Origin: Bacteroidota bacterium
GTDB lineage: Bacteria > Bacteroidota > Ignavibacteria > Ignavibacteriales > Melioribacteraceae
Length of the DNA: 20,919 bases
Reading direction: 5' to 3'
Assembly (NCBI GenBank): GCA_023447335.1
Contig: JAEXOD010000132.1
Span: 1-20,919, forward strand
Under the pieces are notes generated by a model, which saw only the letters and a program-made list of their open reading frames with translations, ran no database searches and had not been told where the DNA came from. Below, piece by piece: positions 7,974 to 15,830 of this stretch. Made by a program: the position numbers and the translations under genes. Position 1 is the stretch's first letter; each line of letters begins with the position of its first letter.

Positions 7974-8138
7974 TTATAGATGGTAAAATGAAAAAAATAA
8001 AATTAAAATTATAATAATTAGTAGAATATATATTTTATATTTATCTTTTTTAATCTTTTTATTATATTGCCGCCTATCATGCGAGGCATTGGTTTTTTTG
8101 TAATCCCCTTTTGAAGGATCCCATTTAGTTGTTGTCAT
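7974..8138 (-). CDS. 54-residue tail-anchored small protein
   Basis: An intact frame from ATG (8138-8136) to TAA (7976-7974) encodes 54 residues. Residues 1-35 are hydrophilic and strongly basic (nine or more Lys/Arg between 14 and 35, including 'KKIKKDKYK' 27-35). Residues 36-52 are an unbroken stretch of Ile, Leu and Phe that must be a membrane segment, leaving almost nothing after it. By the positive-inside rule the basic part stays in the cytoplasm. No Shine-Dalgarno sequence is visible, as is common in this group. Its stop overlaps the ribosome site of the TorF-like gene 9 bp downstream. No family is recognised. The charge pattern and the tight spacing argue that it is real, but homologues would be needed to confirm it. 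Confidence 0.6.
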   Translation of the reverse strand: MTTTKWDPSKGDYKKTNASHDRRQYNKKIKKDKYKIYILLIIIILILFFSFYHL

Positions 8139-8257
8139 TTAAGGATAAAAATTAGTGAATAATATGTATAATCGAAAAAAACGAGTAAAAAGTTTAATTT
8201 GAGGAAAAAATTTACTAAAACAAAAATACATATTTTTCATTAAAAACCAATATTTTG

Positions 8258-8329
8258 TTGATTTCTTTTATAATTTTGTTATATTAATCTTAAAATTATT
8301 TGACTATATTTAATTAACTAAATTTTAAT
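8258..8329 (+). promoter_or_regulatory. candidate promoters for the CPBP-led gene cluster
   Basis: Two possible promoters lie ahead of the start at 8340: TTGATT (8258-8263) with TATATT (8280-8285, 16-bp spacer), and TTGACT (8300-8305) with TTTAAT (8324-8329, 18-bp spacer), which would give a nearly leaderless message. The region 8139-8339 is otherwise very AT-rich and must also hold the promoter of the divergent small-protein/TorF transcript; I cannot place that one. Confidence 0.25.
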
Positions 8330-8339
8330 CATTACCAAT

Positions 8340-9281
8340 ATGTTAAATCAAACTGAAGATAACAATAATTACGAAACACCCAAAATTCCCCCATTCTTTA
8401 CCGGGATAGGTTCCGCAGTATTAATATTTTTTATTTATCAATTTGCCGGATCTGTTATTTATCTTTTAATATTTGGGTTGAATAGTCTTGAAATTGAAAT
8501 GTTTACATCTTTCGAAATAATCATGTTTCGACTTTTAACTATAGGCGGACAGATTTTATTTATGCTTTTTCCAACTTTAGTTATTACTAAATACGTATAT
8601 CCGGATATTACTAAAATTTTAAGAGTGAAGAAGCTTGATATAAAAATAGGCTTATTACTATTTGGCGGATTTGTTATTTTAACTCCGATTCTTCAATATA
8701 TAATGTCTTTTCAAACATTAATTATCGATATATTAGCAAAAAGTAATAAAACATTTTATTCTATTAAACAGTTTTTAGATACGCTTAATAGCAATTTGGA
8801 TGCTGTTTATAATAAAGTAATGATTGCAAATAACCCGCTCGAATTTTTTGCAATAATCGTATTTGCGGCTGTTACTCCTGCTATTTGTGAAGAGTTTTTA
8901 TTCAGAGGTTTAGTTCAAAAAAGTTTTGAATATAAATTCAAAGTATTTTGGGCTATATTTTTAACTTCTTTTATTTTTAGTATCTACCATTTCAATCCGT
9001 ACGGATTGATTCCTTTAATTCTTTTAAGCATGTATTTTGGATTTGCGGTATATATAGCCGATTCAATATTAATTTCGATAATTTTGCATTTTTCGAACAA
9101 CTTTTTTTCTGTTTTTATAATGAATGTTTTTCATATATCGGATACAAATCAAAACGATATATTAAATAAAAGTAATATTTCGGTCGATATTTCTATTTTT
9201 GCTGTATTAATTATATTATTTGCCCTATTTATGAAATTTATTCTTAAATATGTTCAACAAAAAAGAACGGAGGTAGTATGA
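8340..9281 (+). CDS. CPBP-family intramembrane glutamic protease (CAAX protease/Abi type)
   Basis: A polytopic membrane protein of 313 residues. The three family motifs are present: EExxxR as 'CEEFLFRG' (183-190, Glu184/Glu185/Arg189), an FxxxH-type motif in 'FIFSIYHFNP' (His217) and HxxN in 'LHFSNN' (His250, Asn253). These form the active site of glutamic intramembrane proteases related to Rce1. Eukaryotic members cleave prenylated CAAX proteins; bacterial substrates are mostly unknown, with roles reported in bacteriocin maturation or immunity and membrane stress. There is no clear ribosome site before the ATG. It overlaps the next gene by 4 bases (ATGA), so it is translationally coupled to the DUF2007 protein. 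Confidence 0.9.
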   Translation: MLNQTEDNNNYETPKIPPFFTGIGSAVLIFFIYQFAGSVIYLLIFGLNSLEIEMFTSFEIIMFRLLTIGGQILFMLFPTLVITKYVYPDITKILRVKKLDIKIGLLLFGGFVILTPILQYIMSFQTLIIDILAKSNKTFYSIKQFLDTLNSNLDAVYNKVMIANNPLEFFAIIVFAAVTPAICEEFLFRGLVQKSFEYKFKVFWAIFLTSFIFSIYHFNPYGLIPLILLSMYFGFAVYIADSILISIILHFSNNFFSVFIMNVFHISDTNQNDILNKSNISVDISIFAVLIILFALFMKFILKYVQQKRTEVV

Positions 9282-9631
9282 TTTGTCCAAATTGCGAATA
9301 CGAGTACGTTGAGGGGATCGAAACATGTCCCGACTGCAACGAAAAGCTAATTACCACAGAAGAATTTGAGGGAAACTTACTTAATCCGAAGGATTGGGTC
9401 ATAGTTTATACTTGCAGCGAAGAGTATGAAGCCGAAATGCTGAAAACAAATTTAGAAAGCGCCGAAATTGAAGCTTTGGTGTGGTCTCAAAAAGATCGTA
9501 ATTTCCCGGCAAGCGGTGATTTATCGATTATTAAGCTGTTTGTAAAAAAGAAAGATTCCGAGATAGCCATATCAATAATTAACGATATTAACAATCAAGA
9601 AACTGAATTAGAAGAAGAAACAGAAGAATAG
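9278..9631 (+). CDS. zinc-ribbon plus DUF2007 (putative signal-transducing) protein
   Basis: Protein of 117 residues, cytoplasmic. Residues 3-20 hold two CPxC knuckles ('CPNC' and 'CPDC', 11 residues apart) that form a zinc ribbon. Residues ~40-108 ('WVIVYTCSEEYEAEMLKTNL ... LFVKKKDSEIAISII') match the DUF2007 fold, a small alpha/beta domain annotated as putative signal-transducing and of no proven function. The tail is acidic (ten Glu in the last 14 residues or so). It starts inside the CPBP stop codon and its TAG abuts the cdsA ATG with no gap, so the three genes are one translational unit. A regulatory or adaptor role for the adjacent membrane protease or CdsA is possible but is inference only. 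Confidence 0.8.
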   Translation: MICPNCEYEYVEGIETCPDCNEKLITTEEFEGNLLNPKDWVIVYTCSEEYEAEMLKTNLESAEIEALVWSQKDRNFPASGDLSIIKLFVKKKDSEIAISIINDINNQETELEEETEE

Positions 9632-10456
9632 ATGAAAAGTAATACTTTAACAAGAATTATTGTATCTTTGGCAGCCATTCCGTTAATAATATTTTTATGT
9701 TATTACGGAAGGCTACCTTTTTTAGCTTTTGCTACATTTTTAGGGCTTGCTGCCTATTATGAATTTTATAAAATGACAACTAAAAAAGCCGCTTATGCCA
9801 ATAGATATATCGGGGCGCTTTCAGTAATAGTTATACTTCTAAATTCATATTTTAATTTTATTGAATTTGAGACAATAATTTATTTAATTGTCCTTTTTGT
9901 GCTCTTAACCGAACTATTCCGAAATAAAAACTCTGCAGTTTTTAATACAGGAACTACATTAATGGGAGTATTTTATGTCGGGTTATTCGCATCCTCATTG
10001 GTTAAAATACGCGAACTTTATAATTATAACAACTTTATTTATAACCGCGGTGGTTTAATTATTATAAGTGTATTAATTACAATTTGGGTATGTGATTCCG
10101 CTGCCTTTTTTATCGGTTCTCCGTTTGGCAAACACAAACTCTTTAGAAGAGTTAGCCCAAATAAAAGTTGGGAAGGTGCTATTGCCGGTTTTATATTTTC
10201 AATTATTTCTGTTATTGCCCTAAAAGCATTTCTAATTGATTTCCTTTCATGGCAGGATGCCCTTGTAATAGGAATTGCAACCGGAATATTTGGACAGATT
10301 GGTGATTTAATAGAAAGTTTAATTAAACGCGATAGCGGGGTTAAAGATTCTTCTGCAATTATTCCCGGGCACGGAGGAATTTTTGATAGATTTGACTCGC
10401 TTTTATTTACGGCTCCTATTATCTTCTTATATTTGAAGTACTTTTCAAGTATTTAG
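9632..10456 (+). CDS. cdsA: phosphatidate cytidylyltransferase CdsA
   Basis: An integral inner-membrane enzyme that makes CDP-diacylglycerol from CTP and phosphatidic acid, the branch point to all phospholipids. The 274-residue length is typical. Seven or eight hydrophobic segments are visible. 'SPNKSWEG' (175-182) is the conserved loop. The CdsA signature runs from 229 to 255, with Lys232, Arg233, Lys238, Asp239, 'PGHGG' (245-249), Asp252, Arg253 and Asp255 all in place. The start follows the preceding stop directly, and no other Met nearby gives a better start. Confidence 0.96.
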   Translation: MKSNTLTRIIVSLAAIPLIIFLCYYGRLPFLAFATFLGLAAYYEFYKMTTKKAAYANRYIGALSVIVILLNSYFNFIEFETIIYLIVLFVLLTELFRNKNSAVFNTGTTLMGVFYVGLFASSLVKIRELYNYNNFIYNRGGLIIISVLITIWVCDSAAFFIGSPFGKHKLFRRVSPNKSWEGAIAGFIFSIISVIALKAFLIDFLSWQDALVIGIATGIFGQIGDLIESLIKRDSGVKDSSAIIPGHGGIFDRFDSLLFTAPIIFLYLKYFSSI

Positions 10457-10492
10457 AAATCACTCTTTTTGAAACAGAATTGATAATGCCGT

Positions 10493-10501
10493 TGTTATAA
10501 T
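10493..10501 (+). promoter_or_regulatory. putative extended -10 promoter for rimO
   Basis: TG-T-TATAAT, a perfect -10 hexamer with the extended TGn element, lies 26 bp before the rimO ATG. No well-spaced -35 is seen (TTGAAA at 10469-10474 is 21 bp away). It falls in the only sizeable gap (71 bp) in the seven-gene cluster and may start a second transcript there. Confidence 0.4.
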
Positions 10502-10527
10502 CTTATATTTATTTCTTTAAGGATTTT

Positions 10528-11814
10528 ATGAAAAAAGTTGCCGTAGTAACTTTGGGTTGCTCAAAAAACACTGTAGATTCGGAAAGGTTAATAAGTCAAC
10601 TTAAGTTGAATAATATTGATTATGTTGATAATGCCGAAGATGCTGATTATTTAATAATTAACACTTGTGGATTTATCAAAGATGCAAAAGAAGAATCGAT
10701 TGATGCTATTCTTGAAGGAGTTGAACTTAAAAAAGAAGGTAAAATTAAAAAAATTATTGCCGCAGGTTGTTTGCCTGTTCGTTATAAATCAGAATTAGAA
10801 AAAGAGATACCCGAAGTTGACGCCTTTTTTGGTTCTGAAGAATATGATAAAATACTTAATGAATTAAAGTTAGATTTAAAGATTGAACTGTTGGGTGAAC
10901 GAGAACTTTTAACACCAAAACATTTTGCGTATTTAAAAATTTCCGAAGGTTGTGATAATCCTTGCTCCTTTTGTGCTATTCCTTTAATGCGCGGAAAGCA
11001 TGTAAGTCGCTCAATGGAAAGTCTTATAGATGAGGCTAAATTATTAGCCAAAAAAGGTGTTAAAGAATTACTAATTATCGGTCAAGATACAACAGATTAC
11101 GGAAAAGACATATATGGTAAACGTAATCTTGCAGAACTGATTGATAATCTTAGCAAAATTGACGGAATTGAGTGGATTAAATTACTTTATGCATATCCGT
11201 CACATTTTCCGGATGATTTAATAGAAGAAATGGCTAATAATCCTAAAATATGTAAATATTTGGATATACCCCTTCAGCATATAAATGACGAGGTTCTAAA
11301 ATCTATGAGACGCGGTATAACAAAACGCAGAACCATAGAGTTATTAGAAACTTTGAGAGAGAAAATCCCGGGTATTACAATTAGAACAACTTTTATAGTC
11401 GGATACCCGAACGAAACAATTGAACGCTTTGAAGAGTTACTTAATTTTATTGAAGAATTTAAATTTGATAGATTAGGAGTATTTGATTATTCCGTTGAAG
11501 ATGATACCGTTGCATTTCCCTTAGGTGATTCTGTACCTCAAGAAGACAAAGACGAGAGGAAAAGGAGAATTATGGAAATTCAGGAACAAATATCATATGA
11601 AAAAAATCAATCTTTTATTAATAAGGAAATTACGGTAATTATTGACAATGAAGAAGAAGACTTTTATATAGCCCGCAGTGATAGAGACGTTCCCGAAGTT
11701 GATTGCGAAGTATTAATAAAAAAAGAAAACAAGGTTCTAACTATAGGTGAGTTTTATAAGGTTAAAGTTATTGATTGCGACGAATATGACTTATACGCTA
11801 AAATAATTAGTTAA
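10528..11814 (+). CDS. rimO: ribosomal protein S12 methylthiotransferase RimO
   Basis: Radical SAM enzyme that adds a methylthio group to an aspartate of ribosomal protein S12. Length of 428 residues is usual. The N-terminal UPF0004 domain has its three cluster-binding Cys at 11 ('LGCSKN'), 47 ('NTCGF') and 81 ('AGCLP'). The radical SAM CxxxCxxC motif is Cys142/Cys146/Cys149 ('GCDNPCSFCAIP'). A TRAM domain fills ~360-428. 'TLGCSKNTVDSE' and 'CSFCAIPLMRGKHVSRS' are typical of RimO rather than MiaB. AAGGA lies 5 bases before the ATG. Confidence 0.96.
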   Translation: MKKVAVVTLGCSKNTVDSERLISQLKLNNIDYVDNAEDADYLIINTCGFIKDAKEESIDAILEGVELKKEGKIKKIIAAGCLPVRYKSELEKEIPEVDAFFGSEEYDKILNELKLDLKIELLGERELLTPKHFAYLKISEGCDNPCSFCAIPLMRGKHVSRSMESLIDEAKLLAKKGVKELLIIGQDTTDYGKDIYGKRNLAELIDNLSKIDGIEWIKLLYAYPSHFPDDLIEEMANNPKICKYLDIPLQHINDEVLKSMRRGITKRRTIELLETLREKIPGITIRTTFIVGYPNETIERFEELLNFIEEFKFDRLGVFDYSVEDDTVAFPLGDSVPQEDKDERKRRIMEIQEQISYEKNQSFINKEITVIIDNEEEDFYIARSDRDVPEVDCEVLIKKENKVLTIGEFYKVKVIDCDEYDLYAKIIS

Positions 11815-11829
11815 GCCGGAGATGACAAT

Positions 11830-13098
11830 ATGAAAAAGATATTTTTTACATTAATTTTTTTAATTACGGCTCGGTTTATATTCGGACAGGTAGAAAACTC
11901 AGCAAAAGAAAGTCCCTATTCTTTCAATCCGGGTTTTTACATGGATGTAGCAAACTACAAATCACAGGAAGCCGGAAAAACTAAAGTTGATATTTTTTTA
12001 CAAATACCATATCACACATTAAAATTTATTAAAGACAGCGATATATTTAAATCTAAGTTTAGTATATCTATCATATTTTCAGATGAAGAAAAAAAAGTAG
12101 TATTTGCAGAAAAATTGTGGAATCAAGAAGTAAAAGCCGCTAATTCCGATGAATATTTATCAAAAGATAATTTTAAATATTTTTATACTTCATTTAACCT
12201 CGACCCCGGTAAGTATATTCTGCGCTGTGAAATAATTGATAAGGGCTCTAATAAAAACGGATTAACCGAAGCAAATGTTAATGTTGCTGATTTTAACGAT
12301 AGGATTAATATTAGCGATATAATATTAGTAAAAGGAATGGTTGATAACCAAATAGTTCCTAATGTATCGCGATATATAACCGGAAGCGACTCTTCAATTA
12401 CTTTTTTTTACGATATTTTTAGCGATACCGCAAAAACCGTTTTAGTAAATTATTCTATTTTGGATAAAAAACAAAACGAACTTTTTATTAAAAAAGATAC
12501 TCTTGCAATAAAAAAAGATAAAAATAGAATTTTCAAAACTTTGCAGAATGTTAAACTTGCCTTAGGTGAATATGTAATTGTTGCAAAAATCTTGGATAAG
12601 GACGGTAAAGTTAACAAAAGTATGATTAAAAGAATATTTTCTAACATTACCGGTTTCCCGATATCTATTACAGACTTAGATAAGGCGGTATCTCAATTGG
12701 TTTACATTGCTGTAGGAAACGAACAAAGTTTTATTGAGGATGCCGAAAATTACGATGAAAAGTTAAATAGATTCAAGGCTTTTTGGAAAACTAAAGATCC
12801 GACACCAAACACGGTTGAAAACGAAGTATTTAATGAATATTATAGGCGTATTTCTTTTTCTAACGAAAAATTTAAGACTTATATGGAAGGTTGGAAAACT
12901 GATATGGGAATGGTTTATATTCTTTTAGGACCTCCTAATAATGTTGAGCGACATCCGTTTGAATATGATAGCAAACCTTACGAAATATGGGAATATTATA
13001 CTTTAAATCGAAGTTTTTTATTTGTTGACGAAACCGGTTTTGGAGAGTATCGTTTGGCAAATAGAGTTTTTGGCGATTGGTTTAGATATAGACAATAA
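11830..13098 (+). CDS. GWxTD domain-containing exported protein
   Basis: Protein of 422 residues with a signal peptide (1-20, ending 'IFGQ'). Residues ~25-290 are beta-rich and resemble several immunoglobulin-like folds. The C-terminal ~140 residues carry the GWxTD domain: 'FNEYYRRISFSNEKF', the name-giving 'GWKTD' (354-358), 'MVYILLGPPNNVERHPF' (361-377) and 'YEIWEY' (384-389). Such proteins occur in Bacteroidota, Chlorobiota and Acidobacteriota and have no established function; they probably act in the periplasm or at the inner face of the outer membrane. GGAG precedes the start; rimO ends 15 bp upstream and the kinase gene follows after 16 bp, so it is part of the same transcript. Confidence 0.9.
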   Translation: MKKIFFTLIFLITARFIFGQVENSAKESPYSFNPGFYMDVANYKSQEAGKTKVDIFLQIPYHTLKFIKDSDIFKSKFSISIIFSDEEKKVVFAEKLWNQEVKAANSDEYLSKDNFKYFYTSFNLDPGKYILRCEIIDKGSNKNGLTEANVNVADFNDRINISDIILVKGMVDNQIVPNVSRYITGSDSSITFFYDIFSDTAKTVLVNYSILDKKQNELFIKKDTLAIKKDKNRIFKTLQNVKLALGEYVIVAKILDKDGKVNKSMIKRIFSNITGFPISITDLDKAVSQLVYIAVGNEQSFIEDAENYDEKLNRFKAFWKTKDPTPNTVENEVFNEYYRRISFSNEKFKTYMEGWKTDMGMVYILLGPPNNVERHPFEYDSKPYEIWEYYTLNRSFLFVDETGFGEYRLANRVFGDWFRYRQ

Positions 13099-13114
13099 TT
13101 AAATAGACGGAATT

Positions 13115-14083
13115 ATGATTTTAACAGTAACACTTAACCCTTTATTAGAAAAACGGCTTTATTTTAAACAACTTGAATTAAACGCAAATAATAGAAGCTT
13201 TAAAGAAGAACTTAAATCAGGCGGAAAGGGCATAAACGTAAGTCGTCAGCTAAATAAGCTTGGTATTCTTAATCAGGCAATTACATTTTTAGGCGGACAG
13301 ACAGGTAAAGATCTACGAAAAATTTTAACCGAAGAAAATATAAATTTTTATGCGGTTACTTCTAAAAATAGTACTAGAGAAGCAATTGTTGCCATTGATT
13401 CAAATCTGAATTCAACTACAACACTATTTCCGCCTAATCCCATAATTACCGAACAAGAAGCAAAAGATTTTGCCTCAAAACTTGAAAGGATGATAATGAA
13501 TTGCTCAATTGTCGTTTTTTCGGGAAGCTCGCCATGTAGTGCAACAGATTTCATTTTCCCCTACGGTATTGAATTAGCCAACAAATATGATAAAATATCT
13601 TTATTGGATACATACGGTAACCATCTTAATGAGTGTTTAAAAGCTAAACCGACAGCTATTCATAATAATGTTGAAGAAATTAATTCATCATTAAATTTAA
13701 ATTTAAAAACCGAAGAAGACTATCTAAACTTTTTACGAGATCTTTATAGTAAAGATATTAAATTATCTTTTATTACAAACGGTGCCGAAAACACGTATTG
13801 TTCAAAATTTAATTTTCACTACAAAATAACTAATCCAAAAGTAACTCAAATTGATTCAACCGGAAGCGGCGATGCATTTGTTGCCGGTATTCTTTATGGT
13901 TTAGAAAAAGATTTAGTTTATGAGGAGTTTATTAAAATAGGATCTGCCTTAGGTGCACTAAATGCTTCTGTTCTAGAAACTTGCAATTTTGAGTATGAAG
14001 CAATTTCTACTTTAATAGATTCGGTTGTTGTAGAACCAATCGGTAAAAAAATGAAATTAATAGATGACAGTCCGACCATTTAA
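13115..14083 (+). CDS. PfkB-family sugar kinase (1-phosphofructokinase-like, divergent)
   Basis: A 322-residue cytoplasmic carbohydrate kinase. It has the front motif 'GGKGINVSRQL' (36-46) and the ATP/anion-hole signature 'DSTGSGDAFVAG' (247-258) with the catalytic Asp253, so phosphotransfer should work. The N-terminus 'ILTVTLNPLLEK' is closest to 1-phosphofructokinases and tagatose-6-phosphate kinases, which usually read NPA-x-D; here the Asp is Glu. Two other usual motifs are changed: the SGSLPxG loop reads 'SGSSPCS' (136-142) and the KPNxxE motif reads 'HNNVEE' (183-188). The substrate may therefore not be fructose 1-phosphate. No fructose transport genes are adjacent. Its 3' end overlaps the Omp85 gene by 20 bases. 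Confidence 0.85.
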   Translation: MILTVTLNPLLEKRLYFKQLELNANNRSFKEELKSGGKGINVSRQLNKLGILNQAITFLGGQTGKDLRKILTEENINFYAVTSKNSTREAIVAIDSNLNSTTTLFPPNPIITEQEAKDFASKLERMIMNCSIVVFSGSSPCSATDFIFPYGIELANKYDKISLLDTYGNHLNECLKAKPTAIHNNVEEINSSLNLNLKTEEDYLNFLRDLYSKDIKLSFITNGAENTYCSKFNFHYKITNPKVTQIDSTGSGDAFVAGILYGLEKDLVYEEFIKIGSALGALNASVLETCNFEYEAISTLIDSVVVEPIGKKMKLIDDSPTI

Positions 14084-15830
14084 ATTATTTGTAATTTTAT
14101 TTATATTTTCATTTAGTTTAGTTCTTCCTCAAAAGATAAAAGACATAAAGATATTTACCTATAAAATTAATGAGGAAGAATTTTCTAAAATTACTTCCAA
14201 ATATTTAAATACTAGATTTGACCTAAGCACAATAGACTCTATAAAACAGAATGTTTCCGACTTATTAATTAGCAAAAATTATTATTTATTTAAATTCGAT
14301 TCGGCAAAAGTTTTCATTCCTGCTGATAGTTCTTATTCTGAAATATCAATTTATTTTAACGAAGGATATAAAACTTACATACACAATATTACTACTTTCG
14401 GTTTAGAAAAAGATGATAGCTCAAACATTAATGAGAAGTTGTCTTTTTTAATAGGTGATGAGCTTAACAAAAATATTGTTGAATCGACATTTAACGAGAT
14501 AATTAATGACTTCGAAAATTCCGGACATCCGTTCTCTTCTGTAACGGTAAAAAGTATTATTTCAAAAACAGATAGTGTGGAAAAAGCAAACCTCGCTTCT
14601 ATATACTTGGAATTTAACAAACAAGAAAAAAGCGGAATAGATAGTATACTTATTGACGGAAACAGCAAAACAAAAGATTTCGTAATTTTAAGAGCAATAG
14701 GCTTGAAAAAGGGGGAAGAATATAACCAAGAAAGAATAGATTTAATACCTAATAGATTAAACAGACTTCGTTTTTTTGAACCCGTTCAATCCCCTGAATA
14801 TTTTATAGGAAAATACGGTAAAGGAATTCTTAAGATAACAGTAAAAGAAGCCGAAACTAATAATTTTGACGGGGTTTTAGGTTATGTACCCGGAGCAAAC
14901 GATAATGATAAAGGTTATTTTGTCGGTTTTGTAAATATTAATTTAAGAAATATATTCGGAACAGGACGAGGAGCAAATATCAAATGGCAACAAATTAACA
15001 GACATAGTCAAGAATTTGAAATAAAATATCTAGAACCTTGGCTGTTTGATTATCCTTTTAACGTAAATTTCAATTTATATCAAAAAAAACAAGATACGGT
15101 CTATGTACAGAGGTCTTACGGTGGAAGTATTGAATATTTAGCTTCTGAAGATATTTCCGCATTAATTACTTTTTCGCTTAATTCAACCATCCCTACCGAA
15201 AACCTGTATTCCAAATTTACTGTTTACAATTCAACAACTGTTTCAACCGGGTTAAGTTTTATAATGGATACGCGAGATGATTTTTATGCCCCTCGAAAAG
15301 GGATTTATTTCAGCACGGGATATAAATTTAGCACAAAAAAAATAAGCGGTCCCATAAAATATTTAAACACAGAGACAAAAACGAAAATTGAATTACAAAA
15401 ATATGAAATTGATTTTAACTTATATTACGAATTCTTTTATAGACAAATATTTGCATTTTCTTTACACGGTAAAGAATTAAAAGGTGATTTAGTAGAAGTT
15501 AGCGATTTATTTGAACTTGGGGGAAATAATACTTTAAGGGGTTATAGGGAACGTCAATTTTTAGGGAATAGAATTCTTTGGTCAAACTTCGAAATTCGTT
15601 CTTTGTTAACAAGAAGGTCTTATGCGTTTTTATTTTTTGATAACGGATATGTTTTAAGAAACCCTGATGATAAAAATGGAGTTGAAAGACAATCACTTTA
15701 TAAATACGGTTATGGTTTTGGTTTAAGCCTTGAAACCGGAGTCGGAATATTAAAAGTTAGTTATGCTGTAGCCGGCGGAGGTAATATAAATGAAGGATTT
15801 ATACACTTTGGTATAGCAAACGAATTCTAA
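14064..15830 (+). CDS. Omp85-family outer-membrane assembly protein (BamA/TamA-like)
   Basis: A 588-residue protein with signal peptide (1-23, 'FIFSFSLVLPQ'). Residues ~24-260 contain two to three POTRA domains; the last one ('GIDSILIDGNSKTKDFVILRAIG' region, ~191-270) is the clearest. Residues ~275-588 are the 16-stranded barrel, with 'RDDFYAPRKGIYFS' (typical surface-antigen D15 strand) and 'LRGYRE' (491-496), the counterpart of the VRGF/Y lid-lock motif, ending in Phe. Omp85 proteins insert or export outer-membrane proteins. It is shorter than classical BamA (about 800 residues with five POTRA), so it is more likely a TamA-like or accessory Omp85 than the main BamA. It starts within the kinase gene, and its stop codon overlaps that of the convergent BamE-like gene. 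Confidence 0.9.
   Translation: MTVRPFKLFVILFIFSFSLVLPQKIKDIKIFTYKINEEEFSKITSKYLNTRFDLSTIDSIKQNVSDLLISKNYYLFKFDSAKVFIPADSSYSEISIYFNEGYKTYIHNITTFGLEKDDSSNINEKLSFLIGDELNKNIVESTFNEIINDFENSGHPFSSVTVKSIISKTDSVEKANLASIYLEFNKQEKSGIDSILIDGNSKTKDFVILRAIGLKKGEEYNQERIDLIPNRLNRLRFFEPVQSPEYFIGKYGKGILKITVKEAETNNFDGVLGYVPGANDNDKGYFVGFVNINLRNIFGTGRGANIKWQQINRHSQEFEIKYLEPWLFDYPFNVNFNLYQKKQDTVYVQRSYGGSIEYLASEDISALITFSLNSTIPTENLYSKFTVYNSTTVSTGLSFIMDTRDDFYAPRKGIYFSTGYKFSTKKISGPIKYLNTETKTKIELQKYEIDFNLYYEFFYRQIFAFSLHGKELKGDLVEVSDLFELGGNNTLRGYRERQFLGNRILWSNFEIRSLLTRRSYAFLFFDNGYVLRNPDDKNGVERQSLYKYGYGFGLSLETGVGILKVSYAVAGGGNINEGFIHFGIANEF

Noticed and set aside
10782..11051. 89-codon minus-strand frame inside rimO
   Set aside because: Antisense shadow of a conserved gene, with no recognisable protein features.
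14375..14668. 97-codon minus-strand frame inside the Omp85 gene
   Set aside because: Antisense shadow over the POTRA region; Ser/Leu-rich reading typical of antisense translation.
15499..15696. 65-codon minus-strand frame in the Omp85 barrel as a gene of the convergent transcript
   Set aside because: Antisense to conserved barrel strands including LRGY; no ribosome site.
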